Source: Monilinia fructicola
Lineage: Eukaryota > Ascomycota > Leotiomycetes > Helotiales > Sclerotiniaceae
Length of the DNA: 64,000 nt
Assembly (NCBI GenBank): GCA_008692225.1
Contig: VICG01000008.1
Location: 445,001 to 509,000, forward strand
Reading direction: 5' to 3'
The position numbers and the translations under genes were made by a program. The notes beneath the pieces are model-generated. The model ran no database searches. It was given only the letters and a program-made list of their open reading frames with translations, and had not been told where the DNA came from. How positions within the stretch are numbered: position 1 is the first letter of the stretch; each line of letters opens with the position of its first letter. Below, in pieces: positions 24,755 to 33,960 of the stretch.

Positions 24755-25484
24755 GTATAGAAGAAGTTTTTAATCTGAGTAATAGAGCCAAATTAAGCAT
24801 AATGATTGATGTCCTCTATTCTTTCATTCCCGTCTTGAGTAAAATTTTGATGAGACTAATAAGAACATTTTCCTAGCTGATGTAAGCTTGCCAGGAAAGC
24901 GTACATATATCTCTCTTTACACTCAATTTCTCAACTTTCTTTTTCTTAGACATGCAACAAAACCCTATAAGACTATATGATTGGGCCATAGAGATCAGAT
25001 GAAGGAGCGAGAGTTCAAATGCAGTTGTTAGAGATATCTCAACGGGATAGATCAGATTGCTCTCAGATTATCTCATCCCTCTCACTCTCATTCTCATCTG
25101 GAGATGTCAAACAATCCAGTTGTATCCTCAATATTCAGTTACTTGTAAACATATACCTCGCATAGGTATGAAATACTTTCATATTAACCTCATCATATCA
25201 AATGAGAATTGACCAATTATTGAAGTAGCAAGTTTAACCTCTAAAGTAGTCGTAATGTCTATCCCATATCTTCCGTTTTATGAGAACTTCTACTAGTCTC
25301 CCACTCTTGCCATCGTCAATCTATTTGCCCTTGAACTCCTTTAAGCTCCCAATGATTACCATAGACCAAAATGCATCTATATCCTTTCCCATACAAACAA
25401 GCAAAGACAAGACTATCTAGTGATAACATGATACCGAGGGCTGAATGATGAAAACGCAAAATCGACTTGCTATCGTCTGAACTA
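24755..25484. other. Gene-free convergent spacer
   Basis: 3' flanks of the SDR and the MFS gene; nothing else seen. Confidence 0.6.
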
Positions 25485-27222
25485 TCATCTTCCAAGCTCT
25501 ACATCCTCCCCACTTCCACTCCCACTTTCCTCATCACTTTCCTCCTCTTCACTCCAATTCTCGCTCTCTAAATCTTTACCTCTGATTCCCCAACTGAAAG
25601 CAAATCCTACCAAAGCGATACCACCGAATACTCCCCAAGTGAGGAACTCTCCATTATGGATGTTTGTTCCCAGAGTAAATAACCCTCCACTTAGGAAAGG
25701 ACCCGCTGCTCTTCCTGCCGCGCTCAAAGTCTGTGCCAAACCATTCAATGTACCCAAAACACCATGATTGGGCGCAGAGTTAGTGATGAGCAGAAGAGCA
25801 CTTGTTAATCCCCCCACCGCCGCCACGGTCTTTATTAACAAGACGAATCCAAGTTCGATCCATAGCCATAGTTTACCATTTCCGATCCCGAAAGGTGGAG
25901 AGGAATCTTTGTACCCCACCCAAGGCATGAGCATCATGGCGACGAAGAAAAGTAATAATCCAGCTCGATAAGTCGCTTTGTTTCCCATCTTCTCTTTGAG
26001 TTTGCCGAAAATGCCAACTTGGAAGACAATAGTAACTATTCCAGCGAAAGAAAGAGAAAGACCGATTTCAGAAGGGGAAAGCTCTCTTCCAGTGCGCTCG
26101 GGCGCCGATGCGAAGATAGGGTATAATGAATTAAAGGAAATGTTGGAGAGTTGAAAGATAAGATATGTACCGAGAAGTAACATGGTGTCGCGATTGAGAA
26201 CTTCCTTGTAAGTTAGGTGGGCATCATTGGATGAGTGGAAGAAGTCGGCCATAGAGAGGTTCGAAGAGGTTTCAGAATCTTCGTCATCTGAGGCATCAGA
26301 ATCATGAAGAAGCAAGCGCTCAGAGGGACTTCGTGTATATGTTGGATGTCGAGCACCTCCTGTGAACTGCCACATCCACGTGAAAAGACTCTTCATCCGG
26401 TGCTTCAAAGGTGGAAGGTCCTTCGCCTCCTCTAAACTTTCCTCTAGGAAGATGCCGGTCAATACCAAGTCAAGCAATAATATTGATGCCGCAAACAAAT
26501 TCGGCAGCAAGTATGGATAAGGATTGGGGTGCCCCTTATGGAATGGATTCTCTTCTAAAATCAAACAAACCACCTAAAGCTGGCCCTGTTATTCCTCCAA
26601 TTCCATATATAACTGGCAGATAAACAAATGCTTTGCTCTGATTACTTCGATCTGTAATCTCGCCTAAACATGTGCTTATCACACCTTGATTCCCATTCAC
26701 CATACCCATAAGCGCCTGTATTATTATGGCCTGCCATAGAGTTCTGCAGAATCCAAAAGCAATAAAGCAGGCTGATGTCAAAAGAGTTCCAAGCATAACC
26801 ACCGGCTTTCGTCCTATCCTATCAGACAACCACCCCCAGAAGAAATTCGTTGTAAATTGCGCAAGCGCAAAGCTCGACGCTATAGTTCCTACATATAATC
26901 CTATTTGACTGGGGTCAACTTCGGGAAATTTGGAGGTCATTTCGGGTAGGTATGGAGATATCGAATTCAACGCGGTTTGTTCGGCGAGGGCAATGATTGC
27001 CAATATGGCAAGTTGTTTCTTTGGCAGAGGAGATTGATGGTGTTCATCTTCGTGATCTACCTCATTGGGATTCGGATTTGCAGATCCATCTCGACCAGAC
27101 GAAGATGCGGATGTGATTGGAGGACTGCCACGAGATTTAGGTGGTGGGGTAGGGAAGGTATGATAGTGAGGAGTAGAGGACTTTCGACGTTCCATCCCAC
27201 TGGGAAATCGTGCTCGTTTCAT
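25485..27222 (-). CDS. MFS transporter, DHA1 type (one frame break)
   Basis: Twelve-helix proton antiporter of the drug or metal efflux type, related to the fungal DHA1/ZIFL-like group; substrate unknown. The N-terminal half starts at the ATG 27222 with a Ser/Pro-rich cytosolic tail. It carries motif A (GWLSDRIGRKPVVMLG) between TM2 and TM3 and the GPALGG motif in TM5. The C-terminal half (26550-25485) has a long acidic/Ser central loop (HDSDASDDEDSETSSN) and helices 7-12, ending in an acidic tail. The halves are in different frames. Removing one T from a TTT in the coding strand (plus strand about 26561-26569) gives GGLLILEENPFHKGHPNPY and a continuous protein of about 578 aa. No intron fits. 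Probable homopolymer error or recent mutation. Confidence 0.88.
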
Positions 27223-28080
27223 GGCGAAAGATACCTCAGATGATTATCGAGTTGGTGAAGTCAATGATTGTGCAAAATCCGGCTTGTTTCTTATGAGTAT
27301 TGTTAGACGGGGTGATTTTGTGGAAGCTCAAATAGTAACAACAATGGACTACCTAGGTAGTTGTAGACCAAGTTCTAGAAAGATATGGGAAATTCGGGAT
27401 GGAGCTTACCCTTATTGAGGATGAGAGCGAGAGCGAGAGTAAGAGCAAGAGGATTGAAACTTGATCATTAATAATGGAATCTGTAGAGTCTTTAGATATC
27501 TATCATTGAGTCGTTGGTTCATTGATTCATGATGATATATTATTGTCTTCGGATCAAAGAGTGTATATGTATGATTTTATTCGTCAATTAATTATTCTAC
27601 AATAGAAAAGTAGGTAGATATGTAGATATATAGAGGGCAGAAGGTAGAAGGTAGAAGGTAGAGGGAAGAAGGTATCAGGTATTATTGACGTATCAACGTG
27701 AAGAACAGTAAAATTTCAGTTTATCATTGAAATGCCGGAGGAAGCTTTTATTAATCACAACTACATCATCATCCATCATCCATCATCATTTCAAGGTTCT
27801 CTTCAAGTTCTGGCCTTAACTAGCTTTCACCAATCAATCCTCTGAATTGATCCCAGCCACGCCAGTACCCGCCACATAACTTTTCACAGCCACTTTTAGT
27901 CTTCCAATTAAATTTAATGAAAATGTAATGACCACCGGTGGACCGGGTCACTCAGCATAATAATATTCACAACGGCAGCAACGTTACCAACGTTACCAAC
28001 GTTACCAACGTTACCAGCGTACCAACGTTACCGATATCGATATCGGTTATACCGAATGGCAAGAGCAATATGGCTTTATA
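27223..28080. repeat. Spacer with short tandem repeats
   Basis: Contains an AGAAGGT-type run at about 27637-27670 and five near-perfect copies of a CAACGTTAC 9-mer at about 27978-28032. These are followed by palindromic GATATCGATATC. No gene supported. Confidence 0.75.
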
Positions 28081-28860
28081 TAAAGAATAGATCAGATAGT
28101 TTACGATAAAGATCAGCTTTGTAATAAACACATGAATGATCTATAGATGCCTCTACAAAAACAAATTAAATAAATCGAAGAGATTTTAATATATCAAGGT
28201 GAAATATTCCCTGAATATTAGAGTTTTTAGATCTTTTAGTAATATAAAACAGATTTCTACAAGTACTCTTTATAAACTATATATATCTAGTTTAAAATAT
28301 TATAAATACTTATTCTTATATTTTTTAGGATATTTAAGTCTTCTAGATCCAACGTACGAAATTTGTATAATAAGTATTACATTGTTAAAATATACTCCCT
28401 ATATTAGAGATCTTTAACAAATTTTTAAAAAACATTTTACTACTTATATAATAGATATAAAGATTTTAAATAGTCGAGTTTGTCTACGAAAACGTAAATA
28501 ATTCTATTCTAAATCTATTAATAATTTTTACAAAATTTTTTTTAGATTTAAGTATTAATACTTGGTTTTAGAGTACTAAAACTATAGATATATTTAAAAT
28601 CTTTTAATTTACTAATGTTCTTAGTTCTATTAAACTATACTTAAATAAATTAAAGCTATTTTAAATTTAAATAAGCTAATTATAAAGATTATAAAAGCTA
28701 TATCTAATTTGAGCAAGCTTAGATTTTAACATGTATATAAGAGAATACTTTAAGGATTATTTAAAAAAATCTACTAAAGCCCTCTATTGTCTCTTAGACC
28801 GTGAATAATGAACACGTTCGTATATATATACCTATTAGGAAGCGACACTACACTAGTATC
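28081..28860. other. AT-rich island
   Basis: Nearly 800 bp made mostly of A and T with many TAA/TTTA words and no coding capacity beyond a 72-codon frame full of Tyr, Leu, Ile and Lys. This is the look of an old repeat degraded by RIP-like C-to-T mutation, but no transposon feature is left to name it. Confidence 0.6.
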
Positions 28861-28931
28861 ACCTAACCTCACTTACTAGTACTTAGTAGAAAGTATCTTC
28901 GATCCTTTCCTCTTCTCTTTGTGAATAACTA

Positions 28932-29096
28932 GGTGTAAGAAGGTGCTAGGGAGGGAGTGAGAGCCTGAGGCATCCATAGAGCTAAGGGCTATATATATGG
29001 CTCCTCCCTCATAGTTAGCTCTTCTTTTCTCTTTATAGTTTACAGCCTGAATGAAGCTATTCGATGCCCTACAGTCTCTCGTTCCACTTCGTGACA
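28932..29096 (+). repeat. Inverted copy of the promoter and first codons of the 33.5-kb gene
   Basis: This stretch matches the reverse complement of 33455-33617 at about 85-90% by eye. It includes the TATA-like GGCTATATATATG, the 5' leader, the ATG and the next 13 or so codons (MKLFDALQSLVPLRD). Similarity stops right after CGTGACA. Downstream the frame continues only briefly (TRYIFSVDP), so this is a truncated 5' gene fragment. Differences between the copies are mostly transitions. Confidence 0.85.
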
Positions 29097-31218
29097 CTAG
29101 GTACATTTTTTCAGTTGATCCCTCTCCGTTCCCCCGTCCCTTGTTACAATACCTTGAATGATTGAATCTAATCGGCTATTTTTATATCTGTCGGAATAGT
29201 CACGTGACTCACTATGCTACTCGCTAACGCCTCGGCGTTCTATATATACGTCGTTCTACAATAATCGAGATTATAATCCTTAAAACAATAACTATATATT
29301 AACAAAATATATCCTATTGGCTTTTCACATTACGTTAAGGTGATACTGATAATACTAAAATGATGTTGAAAGGTATTATAGTATTCCAAAATGGTATCTT
29401 TATTTAATTCTTTTAATTAGAAAAAGCTAATAATTAAGGATTACCTAGGTAGCAATAAGTATTTGCATTTTGTAGATTGAATTTTTAATCATAAAATAAA
29501 CATAGATAGTGTATGAAATTTTGAAATTTTCAATAATATCATTGGCTAATAAATCTCCTGTTAGTCGAACGTGTCCATTCTTCGCAGCCTAATTAGGGTA
29601 TGGATGACCTTTAGTTGTAGATTTCAAAGCTGGTGGATACCATTGACCCTGTCAATTTAGCTCTTTTGTATGATTTTGAAGATTAGTCTCGCCAATCCGT
29701 GCACCCATTGATTCCATTCTACTAGTCTTGGCCATGCTACGTAAAGTCTTGTAGAGACTCGAGCAGCAGCAGCCTGTGCTAGTCTGCTGAAGTTAACCTA
29801 ATAACTGTCCTCGTAAATTTGTGTTGTAGATTCACGAGTTGATACCAAGACTATGTGGTAGGCTAATGCTCCATCCATTCTGGGGTGGGAATGAGTCAAT
29901 GTAGTAGTATCGTGTATCATGTCATTACATGTTAAGTTTGAATAGAGCTATTTCACGAGTCATTCAAGACTATGGCAATCAGTCAGATGACCTTGGTATG
30001 ATGTCTTATTATATTAAGCTGATGTTTAGATCCTTCATCCTACATTAGTATGTGAGAATAATGGCATTACGTAAGTCTATATATATCAATAGTAGTGTGT
30101 ATTAAGGTTACTAGGACTGTATTGAAATAGTGAAATTTGTTTATTCATATCTAAATTTTGAAAGTACCAATGACATCGCTTCGAAACACAACAGAACCAA
30201 TCTTGATATAACTTCAATATTACCTTTTTCGGAAGAAATGATTGATTTCCAGTAATTCAGTATGTTTCTTCAACAACAGTAAGATACAAGATTAAACATG
30301 AAAATTAACACTTTCACAGTTAGTAGTATAAATTCCAATACTATGTATTCTAATAAGTAGTATGGAATGAAGTCTATGTCACAATTGGAGCATACTCAAA
30401 ATACGCGGTATACTAATCCCATCATCATGTGAATATTCCAACAGTTAGATTGAAGAAATATTGCTGTGTTGGATGTCAAACCTTCAAGTGTAATTCTAAT
30501 AAGCTTGAAGTCTTCAGGTCTAAGCATGAAAACTAAACCTCAGCTCTGAGCGTCAAGGCTCAAACCTCTAATCTTATTATGTCGAGGTTATGTTAACTTT
30601 CACGGTATTGCACATAGATATTGAATACACGCTGCAGCAAAGATTGCTACTCTGTATGCGTTCACAAACCATGATTAAAATTTGAGTGGTTCTTGACAAG
30701 AGGATAAGATATTTGCGTCTCAATTTGTTGCTATTGCAGACATTCACTTCACTGCAGGTTTCAATTTATTACTTAATACCGCTTGCTATTTTTGTCATCT
30801 ATCTACATTTATGGTGCCGGTACATAGATTATGCTTTCGCGATGCAACAACTTCTCATACTTTTGGCAGGAAAACAAGCCACTAACCCCCTCCTATCCCT
30901 AGAGCAACACCAAATTCCATGCAAAACTAAATACAAGATGTCGAAGATTTGGTACAAACTAGATAGACCAAGAGAACATGAATTCCGGGAAGCGGCAACC
31001 AGAGGATCTTCAAAAAAAGAAGAAAAAAGATCAATGGTATCAGTGGAAATGGTATCTCAAGATGAACCAAGGTCGAGCCGGGATTTCAGTCGATTAATAA
31101 GTGCAGTCGAGACGGAAGGTAAGGCTAGGGTCTTAAGGGAAATCAGACAGTAGCTTGGCTCGAAGATGGTATCAAAAACGACTGTTTACGATGAAATGAT
31201 GTGCCTGATGGATGCGGC
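29097..31218. other. Long AT-rich spacer
   Basis: No supported gene. A frame at 30686-31153 carries one hydrophobic stretch (YYLIPLAIFVIYLHLWC) and a basic/acidic tail. It could be the last exon of a lost membrane protein gene, but its first ATG (30841) lies after that stretch, so I do not call it. Confidence 0.45.
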
Positions 31219-31815
31219 TTAGGAGGAAAACAATTCGACAACCATCTTTGTATCTTTGGTTGAGTAAGTGTTCTTGTCGTCATTCCAAAATCTGTAGGCG
31301 GTCTCGCATGGGAACTTGTGGCAGCCACTTCTTTTGCCTTCCTCTGAGAGGGGATACATATAATGTACCCCGTCCTGGTCTGTATGGGTGGTGACTGCAC
31401 TGACATCGTAAAACGTAATGTCTTGGTTGCTACCACCTTGAAAGGACACCTCAGCTAAGGTACGCATCTTCTCCGGATCGCCAGGGAGGAATGCCATGAA
31501 ATTTCCGGAAAAATGTTTGGGAACGTCGACCCAAGCTGTTTCTCCACCTTTGAGGACGAGATCATGTCCGATCATCTTGTGCTTCTTCATCTCTTCTGGA
31601 AACTCTGATCTGAAGTGAATGATTCTTGTTTTATCGTCCATGTTCTTGATGATCAAAGTGTTTTGCTGGCCATCATCCTCCCTGATGATGGGCAAGTCCG
31701 AAGTATCCTCCATTGAGGAACGCAACTCCAAAGTATCCTTCATTGGAAGAGCTTCAGCCAATGCCACGGTGACGGCAAAGGCTCCAAGAGCGAGTTGATT
31801 CAATGAGAACCTCAT
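31219..31815 (-). CDS. Secreted DNase1-like fungal protein
   Basis: Small secreted protein of the ascomycete family usually annotated DNase1 (a name, not proven activity). One exon, 198 aa. A signal peptide (MRFSLNQLALGAFAVTVALA) is followed by a propeptide-like acidic stretch. A beta-rich domain follows, with TLIIKNMDDKTRIIHFRSEF, GGETAWVDVPKHFSGNF, the family core ITFYDVSAVTTHTDQDG, and two cysteines in GCHKFPC followed by ETAYRFW. A TATAAA lies on the minus strand at 31901-31906, about 90 bp upstream of the ATG. A shortened paralog lies 1.3 kb upstream on the same strand. Confidence 0.8.
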   Translation of the reverse strand: MRFSLNQLALGAFAVTVALAEALPMKDTLELRSSMEDTSDLPIIREDDGQQNTLIIKNMDDKTRIIHFRSEFPEEMKKHKMIGHDLVLKGGETAWVDVPKHFSGNFMAFLPGDPEKMRTLAEVSFQGGSNQDITFYDVSAVTTHTDQDGVHYMYPLSEEGKRSGCHKFPCETAYRFWNDDKNTYSTKDTKMVVELFSS

Positions 31816-33122
31816 TTTATGATTGATATGACAAGATTCAAAGGTAAAGATGGTTTAGAAAAGAAGTGTATGAAGATTGGGGAAGTGGGGGAGGATATGC
31901 TTTATACACCTTTTCTTAGTTAGCACGCTAAATACTACCTTTCGAGAGAATATGTGTCATATAATAAGATTCAATACCAGTGGACTGCTTTTAGCAAGGA
32001 AAATTTTCTCAAGCTTTGAAAGCACAATCATTACTCATGCAATGTGTGTTCTTTTATCATCTTTAGTGCCAAGCTTCTCACACATACACTCTCCATCGTA
32101 CGTGCCATACTTAGACTCAAATGACATGACATAATTTAAGGCATCCACCTCTTTCAGTATATAGCTCCAAGAAGATTTAGATCATAGTTTTGCCGCACAG
32201 TTCAGCGAGAATCTAGAGTAGGCCCAATTCAGAAAGATCAAACCAGCAGATGACGTTGAGAACTACGCCATCATCTAGCATTACATAATTATCATTTCTA
32301 ATACTGGTGATCCTTTTGACAGCCTTCGATGGAAGTTTGGGATATCACCGTGAAATACTGTGTCCTGATCGAATTAGCCTTGGAATCACAGCCATCATCA
32401 TATCCCAATGTTACACGGTTTATATGACTGTAGGTAGAACCTTTCAGATCTCCACATACCTGGCGATCTTTTACATCCTTTGAAACAAATGTCACTTCGA
32501 ATTTGGAAGGCTATAACAAGAGGTATACTCTATCTTGATGTTGAAATTTGACGGTTTAGGAATACTGTATTCATTCATTCACCTCACTATGATTTCCAAG
32601 CCCAGATTCTTGATGCGTGGCATCATTTTTTTTCACTATTTTCATTGTAGAGATCTATTCCAATGACTATCTTCTGTAAGAAAACCACTTCTAAATATGA
32701 TACCATGATGTTGGATGAAGTGGTAGAAGTGAGGCTAGTTGACAAGGAGGCGCCAAGTGTTATACCCCATCCGAGCATATTCCTAACTCAAAATCCTTAA
32801 TCCAACTATGAGAACCACCAAAAAAACTTTTCAGACAATTGTCAACGCTCACGATAAAAGGCAAATTCCATGCATTCCCCACAGTCTTGAATGATTCCAG
32901 AATTTTGCCGCAATATACAAAGGTGTATACTACAAGAGACTTTTCAGGTAGGCACTACTTTGACATTGTGCAGAAGACGAAGACTAGAAGGGCTCGAGAG
33001 TAAGGGCAAGACTAGACGGAACTCCCCGAACGCCGGTCTATTGACGCTTTGACAGCTTGCTCTTTAAACAATGTAATTAGTAAAAGACCAATTAATTGAT
33101 AGACTTGGTAGAACAGTTACCT
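31816..33122. other. Spacer between the two DNase1-like genes
   Basis: A minus-strand frame at 32298-32495, preceded by a TTATAG acceptor, encodes a polar segment with three cysteines (QVCGDL, DDGCDS, IEGCQK). It might be the second exon of a small secreted protein, but I found no signal-peptide exon upstream. Otherwise nothing is supported. Confidence 0.4.
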
Positions 33123-33500
33123 TTAATGCTTGGTGCCAACCTCTACAATGAAATCGGTCTCATCAGAAGCTCTGGTATGAGGATCAGTAGGCATGATGTA
33201 GCAATTGTTGCATGGGAACCAGTCGCATCCAGGTCGGAAATATTCGCTGAGGGGAGCATTGACGGGAAACATGTGATGAATGCCAGAGTTATCAGTATGA
33301 TTATCAATCGCACTGATATCATAGTAGGCTGGTTCACCAGGCTTGAAGCAGATTTCCGCAACGACACGGTGGACGGGAACGACGGAATCTGGCTTTTTGG
33401 CCATAACAGTGCCTTCCCACAACTCAGGAAACTGGTGTCTGTAGACTGACCCGCTGTCACGAAGTGGAACGAGAGACTGTAGGGCATCGAATAGCTTCAT
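33123..33500 (-). CDS. Shortened DNase1-like paralog
   Basis: 125 aa in one exon. The start MKLFDALQSLVPLRDSG is hydrophobic but too charged to be a convincing signal peptide. It joins directly to YRHQFPELWEGTVMAKKPDS and then the family core AEICFKPGEPAYYDISAIDN, HHMFPVNAPLSEYF and GCDWFPCNNCYIMPTDP. Compared with the 198-aa neighbour it lacks the propeptide and much of the central beta domain. A TATA-like TATATATAG lies about 50 bp upstream of the ATG. The whole start region is duplicated at 28932-29096. It may be a truncated but expressed gene or a pseudogene. Confidence 0.6.
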   Translation of the reverse strand: MKLFDALQSLVPLRDSGSVYRHQFPELWEGTVMAKKPDSVVPVHRVVAEICFKPGEPAYYDISAIDNHTDNSGIHHMFPVNAPLSEYFRPGCDWFPCNNCYIMPTDPHTRASDETDFIVEVGTKH

Positions 33501-33544
33501 TGAGGTTGTAAACTATGAAGAGAAAAGAAGAGCTAACTATGAGG

Positions 33545-33562
33545 AGGAGTCATATATATAGC
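33545..33562 (-). promoter_or_regulatory. TATA-like element of the shortened DNase1-like gene
   Basis: GGCTATATATATGACTCC on the minus strand, about 50-60 bp before the ATG at 33500. The same element is conserved in the inverted copy at about 28987-29004. Assignment as a TATA box is by sequence and spacing only. Confidence 0.45.
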
Positions 33563-33663
33563 CTTTAGCTTGATGGATGCTTTAGGTTTTCATTCCCTCT
33601 ATGGCACTTTCTTACACTCTTCCCTTTTTTGCCTTTCACCTCCAGATGCAACCATTCGCCGTT

Positions 33664-33960
33664 GCTTTTCAAGAGCTGTTAACAGGAATGCTTGTCAAGA
33701 GCTATTAACAGGTTGCTCCTTAGGAGCCGAAAACGTTGAAAGTAAGAATGCTTGTTTAGAGCCGAAAATGTCGAAATAAGAATGCTTTTCAAGAGCCGAA
33801 ACTTCGAATATAAGAATGCTCTTAAAGAGCTGTTAATATCGAAAATAAGAATGCTTTTTAAGAGCTATTAACAGGGGTGCTTTTGAAGAGCTTTTAATAT
33901 TGAAAATAAGAATGCTCTTCAAAAGCCATTAATGGAAGGAGCAGGGTGCCTTTCAAAAAC
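33664..33960. repeat. Array of about ten 13-bp palindromes (GCTCTTnAAGAGC)
   Basis: Palindromic cores start at about 33664, 33690, 33715, 33750, 33784, 33818, 33853, 33879, 33914 and 33948. Spacings fall into two classes, 25-26 and 34-35 bp, so two repeat units alternate. One unit contains TTAACAGG after the core, the other CGAAA..AATAAGAAT. The copies at 33715 (GCTCCTTAGGAGC) and 33818 (GCTCTTAAAGAGC) are perfect palindromes; others have one to three mismatches. The array sits 160-460 bp upstream of the ATG at 33500. Confidence 0.85.

Noticed and set aside
30686..31153. 155-codon frame with one hydrophobic segment
   Set aside because: Begins at a GTG, first ATG is after the hydrophobic part, and no upstream exon or family was recognisable.
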